A stretch of 64,000 nucleotides of DNA from Ralstonia sp. UNC404CL21Col (lineage in GTDB: Bacteria > Pseudomonadota > Gammaproteobacteria > Burkholderiales > Burkholderiaceae). Under the pieces are notes generated by a model. That model saw nothing but the letters and a program-made list of their open reading frames with translations, searched no databases and was not told where the DNA came from. This document shows positions 35,461 through 44,483 of this stretch, in pieces. The position numbers and the translations under genes were made by a program. Position 1 is the first letter of the stretch; each line of letters starts with the position of its first letter. Location: assembly GCF_000620465.1 (NCBI RefSeq), contig NZ_KK211140.1, positions 1,057,964 through 1,121,963 on the forward strand, in the 5' to 3' direction.

Positions 35461-36639
35461 ATGACCGAAGCAGTCATCGTTTCCACCGCACGTACCGGCC
35501 TGGCCAAGAGCTGGAAGGGCGCCTTCAACATGACGCACGGCGCCACGCTGGGCGGCCATGCGGTTCAGCACGCGATCGAGCGCGCCAAGATCGAGCCGGG
35601 CGAAGTGGAAGACATCCTGATGGGCTGTGCGAACCCGGAAGGCGCCACGGGCGCCAACATCGCTCGCCAGATCGCTCTACGTGCCGGCTGCCCCGTGACG
35701 GTGCCGGGCGCGACCGTCAACCGCTTCTGCTCCTCGGGCCTGCAGACCATCGCCATGGCCGCGCAGCGCGTGATTGCCGATGAAGGCGACATCTTCGTGG
35801 CTGGCGGCGTGGAATCCATCTCGTGCGTGCAGCAGGAGATGAACCGCCACATGATGACCGAAGGCTGGCTCAACAAGCACAAGCCGGAAATCTACTGGAG
35901 CATGCTGCAGACCGCCGAGAACGTCGCCAAGCGCTACAACATCGCCAAGGAGCGCATGGACGAATATGGCGTGCAAAGCCAGCAGCGTGCAGCCGCTGCT
36001 GCTGCGGCCGGCAAGTTCAACGACGAAATCGTTCCGATGACCACGGTGATGGGCGTGGCTGATGCCAAGACCGGCCAGCTCATGACGCGCGAAGTCACGA
36101 TCTCGGCAGACGAAGGCATCCGCGCTGACACCACGCTCGAAGGCGTGTCGAAGATCCGCACGGCCATGCCCGGCGGCGTGATCACTGCCGGCAACGCCAG
36201 CCAATTCTCCGACGGCGCATCCGCTGCCGTGGTCATGAATGGCAAGGTGGCCGCTGCCAAGGGCCTGCAGCCGCTGGGCGTGTTCCGCGGTTTTGCCGTG
36301 GCCGGGTGCGAGCCGGACGAAATGGGCATCGGCCCCGTCTTTGCCGTGCCCAAGCTGCTGAAGAAGGCCGGCCTGAAGGTGGAAGACATCGGCCTGTGGG
36401 AACTGAATGAAGCGTTTGCCGTGCAAGTGCTGTATTGCGCTGACAAGCTCGGCATCCCGATGGACCGCCTGAACGTCAACGGCGGCGCCATCGCCGTGGG
36501 CCACCCGTACGGCGTGTCGGGTGCGCGCCTGGTCGGCCACGCGCTGATCGAAGGCAAGCGCCGCGGCGTCAAGTACGTGGTCGTGACCATGTGCATCGGC
36601 GGCGGCCAAGGCGCAGCCGGCCTGTTCGAGGTGCTCTAA
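35461..36639 (+). CDS. Acetyl-CoA C-acyltransferase (thiolase)
   Basis: The 392-residue enzyme has nucleophile Cys90 ([10 protein letters not shown]), the GHP motif ([15 protein letters not shown]) and the second catalytic Cys in [13 protein letters not shown] near the C-terminus. It cleaves 3-ketoacyl-CoA to acetyl-CoA and a shortened acyl-CoA, completing the cycle served by the hydratase/dehydrogenase upstream and the acyl-CoA dehydrogenase downstream. GAGGAGC precedes the ATG. A strong terminator follows. Confidence 0.95.
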   Translation: MTEAVIVSTARTGLAKSWKGAFNMTHGATLGGHAVQHAIERAKIEPGEVEDILMGCANPEGATGANIARQIALRAGCPVTVPGATVNRFCSSGLQTIAMAAQRVIADEGDIFVAGGVESISCVQQEMNRHMMTEGWLNKHKPEIYWSMLQTAENVAKRYNIAKERMDEYGVQSQQRAAAAAAAGKFNDEIVPMTTVMGVADAKTGQLMTREVTISADEGIRADTTLEGVSKIRTAMPGGVITAGNASQFSDGASAAVVMNGKVAAAKGLQPLGVFRGFAVAGCEPDEMGIGPVFAVPKLLKKAGLKVEDIGLWELNEAFAVQVLYCADKLGIPMDRLNVNGGAIAVGHPYGVSGARLVGHALIEGKRRGVKYVVVTMCIGGGQGAAGLFEVL

Positions 36640-36643
36640 ACAG

Positions 36644-36679
36644 ACAGGCTCCCGCTCAAAACGGGAGCCTGTTTTGTTT
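36644..36679 (+). terminator. Intrinsic terminator after the thiolase gene
   Basis: An 11-bp perfect stem (ACAGGCTCCCG / CGGGAGCCTGT) with a 7-base loop is followed by TTTTGTTT. It separates the first three genes of the acyl-CoA cluster from the acyl-CoA dehydrogenase gene. Confidence 0.92.
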
Positions 36680-36697
36680 CTGCCAGAGCTGGCTTGA

Positions 36698-36785
36698 TCG
36701 CCATCTCGGGCGCGCCTTTCTTTGCTTACTTTCTTTGGCAAGACAAAGAAAGTGAGTCGGGCCCAGGCAGGGCACGAAACACAGG
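36698..36785 (-). repeat. 84-bp dispersed repeat, copy 3 (solo)
   Basis: TCGCCATCTCGGGCGCGCCT, then the ACTTTCTTT/AAAGAAAGT hairpin and a GCCCAGGCAGGGC-type tail, match copy 1 (reverse complement) and copy 2 closely. Here no partner or large hairpin follows. It lies 17 bp upstream of the acyl-CoA dehydrogenase start and must be part of that gene's leader or promoter. Confidence 0.92.
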
Positions 36786-36801
36786 ATGCACCACCAACAT
36801 C

Positions 36802-38670
36802 ATGTCCTCGAAACTGCTATCCCGCCGCGACCTCAGCTTCCTGCTCTACGAATGGCTCAACGTCGAATCGCTCACGCGCATTCCGCGTTACGCAGACCAC
36901 TCCCGCGAAACCTTCGACGCCGCACTCGACACCTGCGAGCGGATCGCAACGGATCTGTTTGCTCCGCATAACAAGAAAAACGACCAAGAAGAACCGCACT
37001 TCGACGGCAACAAGGTCCACATCATTCCGGAGGTGAAGGTCGCGCTGGACGCCTTCAACAAGGCGGGCTTGATGGCAGCCGGGCAGGACTTCGAACGCGG
37101 CGGCATGCAGCTGCCGACCGTGGTCGAGAAAGCCGGTTTCGGTTTCTTCAAGGCCGCCAACGTCGGCACCAGCTCCTACCCGTTCCTCACCATCGGCAAC
37201 GCGAATCTGCTGCTTGCGCATGGCACGCCCGCGCAGATCGAAACGTTTGTACAGCCCGAGATGGAAGGCCGCTTCTACGGCACGATGTGCCTGTCGGAGC
37301 CGCAGGCCGGTTCGTCGTTGTCGGACATCGTCACGCGCGCGGAATACGAAGGCGATTCGCCGCTCGGCGCGCAATACCGTTTGACCGGCAACAAGATGTG
37401 GATCTCCGCCGGCGAGCATGAACTGTCGGAGAACATCGTCCACCTCGTGCTGGCGAAGATTCCCGGGCCGGACGGCAAGCTGATTCCCGGCGTGAAGGGC
37501 ATTTCGCTGTTCATCGTGCCGAAGTTCCTCGTCAATGCGGATGGCTCGCTCGGCGAACGCAACGACGTGGTCCTCGCCGGCCTGAACCACAAGATGGGCT
37601 ATCGCGGCACGACCAACTGCCTGCTGAACTTTGGCGAGGGCACGCAGTTCCGGCCAAAGGGCGCAGACGGCCAGCCGCGCGCCGGCGCCATCGGCTACCT
37701 CGTCGGCGAGCCGCACAAGGGCCTCGCGTGCATGTTCCACATGATGAACGAGGCGCGCATCGGCGTCGGCATGGGCGCGACGATGCTTGGCTACACGGGA
37801 TATCTGCATGCGGTCGACTACGCGCGCAATCGCCCGCAGGGGCGTCCGGTCGGGCCGTCGGGCAAGGATGCCGCGTCTGCGCAGGTCCGCATCGTCGATC
37901 ACGCCGACGTGCGTCGCATGCTGCTTGCACAAAAGGCCTACGTGGAAGGCGCGCTCGGCCTGAACCTGTATTGCGCCAAGCTCGTCGATGAAGAGCGCGG
38001 TGAAACCGACGCGGCCAAACGCGCCAAACTCGGTCTGCTGCTCGACATCCTGACGCCGATTGCCAAGAGCTGGCCGTCGCAGTGGTGTCTGGAGGCCAAC
38101 AGCCTGGCGATCCAGGTGCACGGCGGTTACGGCTACACGCGCGAATACAACGTCGAACAGTTTTACCGCGACAACCGCCTGAATCCGATTCACGAAGGCA
38201 CGCACGGCATCCAGGGCCTGGACCTGCTGGGCCGCAAGGTCGTGATGCAGGACGGCGCTGCGTTCGCCGCGCTGGGTGAGCGTGTGCAGGCCACCGTCGG
38301 CCGCGCGTTGGAAACCGACGACGAAACGCTGGTCGGCTACGGCCGCGCACTCGGCATGGCGACGCAGAAACTGGCCAAGGTCACGCAGACGCTGTGGGCC
38401 GCTGGCGACCCGCGCGTGACGCTGGCGAATGCCTCCGTCTATCTGGAAGCGTTCGGCCACGTGGTCGTCGCGTGGATCTGGCTGGAGCAGGCGCTGGCCG
38501 CCGCCAAGGCATTGCCGAACGCCCAAGGCGAAGACGCCGATTTCTACCGCGGCAAGCTGCAGGCCGCACGCTATTTCTTCCAGTGGGAACTGCCGAAGAT
38601 CGACCCGCAGATCGTGCTGCTGGGCTCGCTCGACACGACCACGCTGGACATGCAGGACGCCTGGTTCTAA
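36802..38670 (+). CDS. Acyl-CoA dehydrogenase, large form with C-terminal extension
   Basis: The 622-residue flavoprotein carries the acyl-CoA dehydrogenase core (GTMCLSEPQAGSSLSDI, MWISAGEHEL, QVHGGYGYTREYNVEQFYRD) plus an N-terminal extension and a ~110-residue helical C-terminal domain as in the larger ~600-residue subfamily with AidB-like or long-chain members. It would make the first double bond of beta-oxidation. I start at the ATG at 36802; the upstream open frame only reads through the repeat copy 3. The next gene begins 23 bp downstream. Confidence 0.94.
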   Translation: MSSKLLSRRDLSFLLYEWLNVESLTRIPRYADHSRETFDAALDTCERIATDLFAPHNKKNDQEEPHFDGNKVHIIPEVKVALDAFNKAGLMAAGQDFERGGMQLPTVVEKAGFGFFKAANVGTSSYPFLTIGNANLLLAHGTPAQIETFVQPEMEGRFYGTMCLSEPQAGSSLSDIVTRAEYEGDSPLGAQYRLTGNKMWISAGEHELSENIVHLVLAKIPGPDGKLIPGVKGISLFIVPKFLVNADGSLGERNDVVLAGLNHKMGYRGTTNCLLNFGEGTQFRPKGADGQPRAGAIGYLVGEPHKGLACMFHMMNEARIGVGMGATMLGYTGYLHAVDYARNRPQGRPVGPSGKDAASAQVRIVDHADVRRMLLAQKAYVEGALGLNLYCAKLVDEERGETDAAKRAKLGLLLDILTPIAKSWPSQWCLEANSLAIQVHGGYGYTREYNVEQFYRDNRLNPIHEGTHGIQGLDLLGRKVVMQDGAAFAALGERVQATVGRALETDDETLVGYGRALGMATQKLAKVTQTLWAAGDPRVTLANASVYLEAFGHVVVAWIWLEQALAAAKALPNAQGEDADFYRGKLQAARYFFQWELPKIDPQIVLLGSLDTTTLDMQDAWF

Positions 38671-38693
38671 CTACGACAACGACTGGAGACACC

Positions 38694-39476
38694 ATGGGTA
38701 CGCTGAAACACCTCTTCGATCTTTCCGGCAAGACGGCGCTGATCACCGGCGGCTCGCGCGGGCTTGGCCTGCAGATTGCCGAGGCACTGGGCGAGCAGGG
38801 CGCGCGCATCGTCTTGTCTGCCCGCAAGGCCGATGAGCTGAAGGAGGCGCAGGCGCACCTGAAGTCACTTGGCATCGAGGCGGACTGGATTGCCGCCGAC
38901 GGCGCCGTCGAAGCCGACATCCAGCGCCTGGCCGATGAGGCGCTGGCCAAGCTCGGCCACGTCGACATTCTCGTCAACAACGCGGGCGCGACGTGGGGCG
39001 CACCGGCAGAAGACCACCCAGTCGAAGCGTGGGACAAGGTGATGAACCTGAACATCCGCGGGCTGTTCCTGCTCACGCAGCAGATCGGCAAGCGTTCGAT
39101 GATCCCGCGCAAGTACGGAAAGATCGTCAACGTGGCATCGATTGCGGGCCTGAAGGGCAATCCGCCGGGCTCGCTGGACACGATTGCCTACAACACCAGC
39201 AAGGGCGCGGTGGTCAACTTCACGCGCGCGCTGGCGGGCGAGTGGGGCGAGCACAACATCACCGTCAACGCGATTGCGCCGGGCTTCTTCCCCTCGAAGA
39301 TGACGCGCGGCTCGCTGGAAAAGCTCGGCGTGGACAAGCTGACGGAAAAATCCCCGCTGCACCGCATTGGCGACGATGAAGACCTGAAAGGCGTGGCCGC
39401 GCTGTTTGCGTCGGATGCGTCCAAGCACATCACCGGCCAGATCCTCGCCGTCGACGGCGGCGTGAGCGTGGTCTAA
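38694..39476 (+). CDS. Short-chain dehydrogenase/reductase in the acyl-CoA cluster
   Basis: The 260-residue classical SDR has TGGSRGLG near 17-24, LVNNAGATWG, a Ser in NVASIAGL and Tyr-Asn-Thr-Ser-Lys as the YxxxK motif. GGAGACACC lies ahead of the ATG, 23 bp after the acyl-CoA dehydrogenase stop. In this setting a 3-hydroxyacyl-CoA or 3-oxoacyl substrate is plausible (FabG/PhaB-like), yet the family is too broad to be sure. Confidence 0.93.
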   Translation: MGTLKHLFDLSGKTALITGGSRGLGLQIAEALGEQGARIVLSARKADELKEAQAHLKSLGIEADWIAADGAVEADIQRLADEALAKLGHVDILVNNAGATWGAPAEDHPVEAWDKVMNLNIRGLFLLTQQIGKRSMIPRKYGKIVNVASIAGLKGNPPGSLDTIAYNTSKGAVVNFTRALAGEWGEHNITVNAIAPGFFPSKMTRGSLEKLGVDKLTEKSPLHRIGDDEDLKGVAALFASDASKHITGQILAVDGGVSVV

Positions 39477-39508
39477 TTTCGGCTGCTTCTCACTCTTTCT
39501 GACGCAGC

Positions 39509-39943
39509 ATGAACGCAGACAACAACGGTTTTCCGATCGACATTCCTTTCCTGAAGCTTCTCGGCATGCGCTGCCTGAAGGTGGCCGACGGCGAGGGCGT
39601 GGTCGAACTCGCCCTCGAAGCGCAGCACATGAACAGCTGGGAAATGGCCCACGGCGGCGTGACGATGACGATGCTCGACGTCGCCATGGCCATGGCCGGG
39701 CGCTCGGCCGACGTGCATGGCCGCGGCGTGGTGACCATCGAGATGAAGACGGCGTTCATGCAGCCCGGGCGCGGCACCCTCAAGGCGAGCGCGCGTTGCG
39801 TGCATCAGTCCACGACCATGGCGTTCTGCGAAGGCGAGGTGCGCGATGCAGATGACAAGCTCGTCGCACGCAGCTCGGGCACGTTCAAGTTCGTCAAGCG
39901 CATGCCACCGCCGCGCACGCCCGAACCCGGTGCGGACGGCTGA
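39509..39943 (+). CDS. PaaI-type hotdog-fold acyl-CoA thioesterase
   Basis: The 144-residue protein has the hotdog signature NSWEMAHGGVTMTMLDVAMAMA, with Asn and the Asp/Glu pair used in catalysis by PaaI-like enzymes. Such enzymes release CoA from stalled acyl-CoA intermediates. Its position 32 bp after the SDR gene suggests that it rescues CoA for this cluster. Confidence 0.9.
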   Translation: MNADNNGFPIDIPFLKLLGMRCLKVADGEGVVELALEAQHMNSWEMAHGGVTMTMLDVAMAMAGRSADVHGRGVVTIEMKTAFMQPGRGTLKASARCVHQSTTMAFCEGEVRDADDKLVARSSGTFKFVKRMPPPRTPEPGADG

Positions 39944-40032
39944 CGCGTCAACACCGCAATTGCTGTACCCGAGTACCCAGTTGCACACCGGACAGCGTCC
40001 GGCACACAAGAAGAGCAACCACGGAGACAACC

Positions 40033-41436
40033 ATGCAACAACCCGCGCGGCGGACGGCGTCCGCCCTTGCCGTCACTCTGCTTTGCTGCACCGGACTGAT
40101 CATGACCTTGGAAGGATGCGCCTCCAGCTCCGCGCCTGCTGCCGCGCCGGCCGCTGACACGAAAACCACGGTGCAGGCGCCGCCCGCACCGACACCGCCG
40201 ATGCAGAAGCCGTTGACGGCCGACGAATCCGACCCGAACAAGATGGGCTGGATGCAGGGCTTCCCACCGCCGCCCGATCGCACGATCCGTTTTGATCTGG
40301 CGGGCAACATGTTCCCGCGCACGCGCTACGGCTACAGCCACGTGCGCGAGTTCGTGCCGACGCGCGTGGTCTGGCACGGCGACGGCCCGGTCAGCAAGTT
40401 GCCGCGTGCCGAGCGCGATATCAGCGGCGTGCTGTTTACGGATCCGAACGGCACGCGCCGTACGTTTGCCGAGGCGCTCAAGCTGACCTACACCGACGGC
40501 ATCCTCGTCATGCACAAGGGCAAGGTGATCTACGAGCGCTACTTTGGCGCGCTCGATGCACATACGCAGCACATCGCCATGTCGGTCACGAAATCGTTTG
40601 TCGGCACGCTGGCCGCCATGCTGGTGGCGGACGGCAAGCTCGACCCTGCAGCGCCCGTGACGCAATACGTGCCGGAGCTGAAGGACACCGCCTACGGGGA
40701 CGCCACCGTGCGCCAGGTCATGGACATGACCGTGGGCGTGCGTTACTCAGAAAACTATGCCGACCCGAACGCCGACGTCTGGGCCTACGCCCGCGCCGGC
40801 GGCATGCTGCCGCGTCCCGCTGGTTACAAGGGCCCGGACAATTTCTACGACTACCTGACGACGCTGCGCAAGGAAGGCGAGCACGACGCGGAGTTCTCGT
40901 ACAAGACCGTCAACGCGGAAACACTGGCGTGGATCGTGCGCCGTGCGTCGAACAAATCGCTGGCGGCGCTGCTGTCCGAGCGCATCTGGCAGCCGATGGG
41001 CGCACAGGACGATGCGTACTTCTCAGTCGACAGCATCGGTACGGAATCGGGAGGCGGTGGCCTGAACACCACGCTGCGCGACCTGGCGCGCTTTGGCGAG
41101 ATGATCCGCAACGACGGCCGCTTCAACGGCAAGCAGATTCTGCCCAAGAGCGTGATCGACGACATTCGCCGCGGCGGCGATCCGGCCAAGTTTGCCAAGG
41201 CAGGCTACGCGACGCTGCCCGGCTATTCGTATCGCAACATGTGGTGGGTTTCGGGCAATGACCATCACACGTTCGAAGCGCGCGGCATCCATGGCCAGCG
41301 CATCTATATTGATCCGGTGGCCCAGATGACGATCGTGCGCTATGCCTCGCACCCGGTCGCTGCCAATGCTGCCAATGACCCGGTCACGCATCGCGCCTAT
41401 GCGGCGCTGGCCGAGTACTTCATGCAACACAAGTAA
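40033..41436 (+). CDS. Serine hydrolase lipoprotein, beta-lactamase family
   Basis: The 467-residue protein has a signal sequence with lipobox Leu-Glu-Gly-Cys29, a Ser/Ala/Pro-rich tether, then Ser184-Val-Thr-Lys187 (SVTK), Tyr290 and His420-Gly421. It should be anchored in the outer or inner membrane facing the periplasm. It shares layout and several motifs (YVPELKDTAYG, HGQRIYIDP versus HGQAIYVDP) with the serine hydrolase at 1.1-2.4 kb. The substrate is unknown: an ester, an acyl amide or a cell-wall peptide. Confidence 0.9.
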   Translation: MQQPARRTASALAVTLLCCTGLIMTLEGCASSSAPAAAPAADTKTTVQAPPAPTPPMQKPLTADESDPNKMGWMQGFPPPPDRTIRFDLAGNMFPRTRYGYSHVREFVPTRVVWHGDGPVSKLPRAERDISGVLFTDPNGTRRTFAEALKLTYTDGILVMHKGKVIYERYFGALDAHTQHIAMSVTKSFVGTLAAMLVADGKLDPAAPVTQYVPELKDTAYGDATVRQVMDMTVGVRYSENYADPNADVWAYARAGGMLPRPAGYKGPDNFYDYLTTLRKEGEHDAEFSYKTVNAETLAWIVRRASNKSLAALLSERIWQPMGAQDDAYFSVDSIGTESGGGGLNTTLRDLARFGEMIRNDGRFNGKQILPKSVIDDIRRGGDPAKFAKAGYATLPGYSYRNMWWVSGNDHHTFEARGIHGQRIYIDPVAQMTIVRYASHPVAANAANDPVTHRAYAALAEYFMQHK

Positions 41437-41480
41437 CAACCTGACCCAACACCGATATCCGATATTCAGGAGCGTTTTTC

Positions 41481-42491
41481 ATGTCGAAGACCTATCAGCG
41501 CATCGTTCTGGCTTCGCGCCCGCAAGGGGCCGTGACGCCCGACAATTTCCGCCTGGAGACGGTGGACCTCCCCGAGCTGCAGGACGGCCAGGTACTGGTG
41601 CGCAACCATTTCCTGTCGCTCGATCCGTACATGCGCGGCCGCATGAACGACAGCAAGTCGTATGCGCAACCGCAGCCGCTGGATGAAGTGATGATCGGCG
41701 GCACGGTGGGCGTGGTGGAAGCATCCAGGAACCCGTCCTTTGCTGTGGGCGATGCCGTGGTCGGCATGTTCGGCTGGCAGGAAGTGGGCGTGTCGGACGG
41801 GCGCGGCATTCAGAAAGTTGATACGCGCCACATTCCGCTGTCGGCGTATCTCGGTTCGGTCGGTATGCCGGGCGTGACGGCGTGGTACGGCCTGAACAAG
41901 ATCATGCATCCGAAGCCCGGCCAGACCGTGGCGGTAAGCGCCGCTTCCGGCGCCGTGGGCAGCGTGGTCGGCCAGCTTGCCAAGCTCAAAGGCTGCCGCG
42001 TGGTCGGCTTTGCCGGCGGCAAGGACAAGTGCGATTACGTGGTCAACGAACTCGGCTTTGATGCCTGCATCGACTACAAGGCCGCGAAGGACCCGAAGGA
42101 GCTGTACAAGATGCTCAAGGAAGCGACGCCCGACGGCATCGATTCGTACTTCGAGAACGTCGGTGGCGCGATCCTGGATGCGGTGCTCTCGCGCATGAAC
42201 GCGTTCGGCCGCATCGCCATGTGCGGCATGATCGCCGGCTACGACGGTCAGCCGCTGCCGCTGCAGAACCCGCAGTTGATCCTGGTGTCGCGCCTGACCA
42301 TCGAAGGCTTCATCGTCTCCGAGCACATGGACGTGTGGCCTGAAGCACTGCGCGAGCTGGGCGGTTTCGTGGCGCAGGGCAAGCTGAAGTTCCGCGAGAG
42401 CGTGGCGCAGGGCCTGGCGAGCGCACCGGAAGCGTTCATAGGCCTGCTCAAAGGCAAGAACTTCGGCAAACAACTCGTCAAGCTGGTTTGA
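41481..42491 (+). CDS. Zinc-independent NADP-dependent MDR oxidoreductase (CurA/leukotriene-dehydrogenase-like)
   Basis: The 336-residue protein begins with YQRIVLASRPQGAVTPDNFR, has PGVTAWYGLNKI and the cofactor loop AASGAVGSVVGQLAKLKG, and NVGGAILD later. These fit double-bond reductases that act on enones. No structural zinc cysteines are seen. CAGGAG precedes the ATG. It lies in the acyl-CoA cluster, where it could reduce an unsaturated intermediate. Confidence 0.92.
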   Translation: MSKTYQRIVLASRPQGAVTPDNFRLETVDLPELQDGQVLVRNHFLSLDPYMRGRMNDSKSYAQPQPLDEVMIGGTVGVVEASRNPSFAVGDAVVGMFGWQEVGVSDGRGIQKVDTRHIPLSAYLGSVGMPGVTAWYGLNKIMHPKPGQTVAVSAASGAVGSVVGQLAKLKGCRVVGFAGGKDKCDYVVNELGFDACIDYKAAKDPKELYKMLKEATPDGIDSYFENVGGAILDAVLSRMNAFGRIAMCGMIAGYDGQPLPLQNPQLILVSRLTIEGFIVSEHMDVWPEALRELGGFVAQGKLKFRESVAQGLASAPEAFIGLLKGKNFGKQLVKLV

Positions 42492-42503
42492 GCTGAGCTG
42501 CAC

Positions 42504-42531
42504 GCGGACTGTCAATCGCTTGACAGTCCGC
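42504..42531. promoter_or_regulatory. Perfect 12-bp inverted repeat upstream of aldolase-like gene
   Basis: GCGGACTGTCAA-TCGC-TTGACAGTCCGC is a perfect palindrome with a 4-base centre, 58 bp before the next start codon and 12 bp past the previous stop. There is no T-tract, so termination is unlikely; an operator, or a hairpin in the mRNA, is more likely. The right arm also supplies a TTGACA word. Confidence 0.65.
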
Positions 42532-42588
42532 CGGGCGAGGGCCGCCACAGAATGGCCCCACCCACAACAAACGCGTGAAGGAGACACC

Positions 42589-43437
42589 ATGAACGCACCT
42601 GAAACCACGCAAGCGAAGCGGCCCGACAGCATGGCCGCCAGCCTCAGCCCCGAGGCCGCTGCCCGCTATCGCAACCTGCCGCGTCCGCCGCAATTTGCCA
42701 CCGTGGCCGAAGAGCGTCTGCATCGCAAACAGCGCCTGGCGGCAGCGTTCCGGCTGTTCTCCAAATTCGGTTTCGACGAAGGCGTGGCCGGGCACATCAC
42801 GGCGCGCGATCCGGAGCATCAGGACAGCTTCTGGGTCAACCCGTTCGGCGTGCATTTCGGCCAGGTGACGGTGTCGAACCTGATTCGCTGCGATCACCAC
42901 GGCAACGTGGTGGAAGGCGATTACCCGGTCAACGCCGCCGCGTTTGCGATTCACTCGCGCGTGCATCAGGCACGGCCCGATGCGGTGGCCGCTGCGCACT
43001 CGCACAGCACGTACGGCCGCGCGTGGTCGACACTCGGCCGCAAGCTCGATCCGCTTACGCAAGACGTGTGTGCCTTTTATGGCGACCATGCCGTGTATGA
43101 CGATTTCGGCGGCGTGGTGGTCGAGCTGGACGAAGGCCAGCGCATTGCAGAAGCGCTGGGCGACAACAAGGCCGCCATCCTGCAAAACCACGGCCTGCTG
43201 ACGGTGGGCAAGACGGTCGACGAGGCCGCGTGGTGGTTCATCACGATGGAGCGCTCCTGCCAGGTGCAGTTGCTGGCCGAAGCCGCTGCCGCCCGCACCG
43301 GCGATGCACCGCGCACGATTTCCGATGCCGCTGCCCGGCAGGCGTACTCGATCGTCGGATCGGCGCAGGCGGGGTGGTTCCAGTTCCAGCCGCTGTATGC
43401 GCGCATCGTCAAAGAACAACCCGATCTGCTCGACTGA
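42589..43437 (+). CDS. Class II aldolase/adducin-family protein
   Basis: The 282-residue protein shows the metal-site histidines HSHST and HGLLTVGKT and GVAGHITARDPEHQDSFWVNPFG. Class II aldolases of this family cleave or epimerise sugar phosphates, but many long-chain members of the same fold are annotated only by domain. AAGGAGACACC precedes the ATG. Its place in an acyl-CoA cluster is unusual, so the substrate may not be a sugar. Confidence 0.9.
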   Translation: MNAPETTQAKRPDSMAASLSPEAAARYRNLPRPPQFATVAEERLHRKQRLAAAFRLFSKFGFDEGVAGHITARDPEHQDSFWVNPFGVHFGQVTVSNLIRCDHHGNVVEGDYPVNAAAFAIHSRVHQARPDAVAAAHSHSTYGRAWSTLGRKLDPLTQDVCAFYGDHAVYDDFGGVVVELDEGQRIAEALGDNKAAILQNHGLLTVGKTVDEAAWWFITMERSCQVQLLAEAAAARTGDAPRTISDAAARQAYSIVGSAQAGWFQFQPLYARIVKEQPDLLD

Positions 43438-43464
43438 TCGGCAACGCACATTTCTGGAGCCCGC

Positions 43465-44427
43465 ATGACGGACTTGATCCTGCATCACTACGCCACCTCG
43501 CCGTTTTCTGAGAAGGTGCGTTTGATCCTCGGCTACAAAGACCAGCCGTGGAAGTCCGTCACGGTGCCGCCGATCTTGCCCAAGCCCGATGTGATGCCGC
43601 TCACCGGCGGCTACCGGCGCACGCCGTTCCTGCAGATCGGCGCCGACATCTACTGCGATACGGCGCTGATCGCGCAGGTGCTCGAATCGATTCATCCGCT
43701 GCCGCGGCTCGTGCCGTCCGAACATGCAGCGGCGGTGTTCGCCATGGCGCAGTGGGCCGATACGACGCTGTTCTGGGCCACGGCGACATTCGTGACGCAG
43801 CCGGCGGGCTTTCAAAGCCTGTTCGGCGATGCGCCGGAAGCCTTCGTCAAAGCCTTCGTGGAAGACCGCAAGGCGATGCGTGTGGGCGGTACCGGCTTGC
43901 GCACGCCACTGCCGGAAGCCACCTCCACGCTGAATGTCTTTCTGGCACAACTGCAGCGCCAGCTGGCCACGGGTGAACGCATCTTCTTGTTTGGCGAGCA
44001 GCCGACCGTGGCCGACTTTTCCGTCTACCACTGCCTGTGGTTCATCCGCCGCGCGACGGCGGTGGCGGGCGTTCTCGATGCGCACCCCGAAGTGGTGGCG
44101 TGGATGCATCGCGTTGCCTCGTTCGGCCACTCGCAGGCGCAACCGATGACGTCGGCCGAGGCGCTGGACATTGCCAAGGCCGCCACGCCGCATGCGCTGA
44201 CGGAACCTGAAGCGAAGGCCACCTTCGACGACAGCTACGGCCTGCCCAAAGGCACGCGCGTGACGGTGGCGGCAGTCGACTACGGCGTAGACCCGGTCGA
44301 AGGAGACCTCGTCGTCTCCACGCGCGACAGCGTCGGCGTGCTGCGCGAAGATGCGCGCGTCGGCCAGGTGGTGGTGCATTTTCCGCGCGTGGGCTATGCC
44401 GTGCGCAAGGTCGAGGCGGCAGGCTGA
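43465..44427 (+). CDS. Glutathione S-transferase-fold protein with C-terminal extension
   Basis: The first ~225 of 320 residues are a GST: thioredoxin-like N-terminus (HHYATSPFSEKVRLILGYKD) and helical domain ending in DEAL-type helices. About 75 further residues after TEPEAKATFDDSYG form a beta-rich tail (GTRVTVAAVDYGVDPVEGDL, RVGQVVVHFPRVGYAVRKV) that ordinary GSTs (~210 residues) lack. CTGGAG precedes the ATG. Function in this cluster unknown; possibly detoxification or isomerisation of an acyl intermediate. Confidence 0.88.
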   Translation: MTDLILHHYATSPFSEKVRLILGYKDQPWKSVTVPPILPKPDVMPLTGGYRRTPFLQIGADIYCDTALIAQVLESIHPLPRLVPSEHAAAVFAMAQWADTTLFWATATFVTQPAGFQSLFGDAPEAFVKAFVEDRKAMRVGGTGLRTPLPEATSTLNVFLAQLQRQLATGERIFLFGEQPTVADFSVYHCLWFIRRATAVAGVLDAHPEVVAWMHRVASFGHSQAQPMTSAEALDIAKAATPHALTEPEAKATFDDSYGLPKGTRVTVAAVDYGVDPVEGDLVVSTRDSVGVLREDARVGQVVVHFPRVGYAVRKVEAAG

Positions 44428-44483
44428 CACGGCTTTGCCATCTCGATCGCCTTTCCTACTACAACGACATCAGTGAGACACGT

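Noticed and set aside
36817-38526. Minus-strand open frame opposite the acyl-CoA dehydrogenase
   Set aside because: Same pattern of an antisense shadow in GC-rich DNA.
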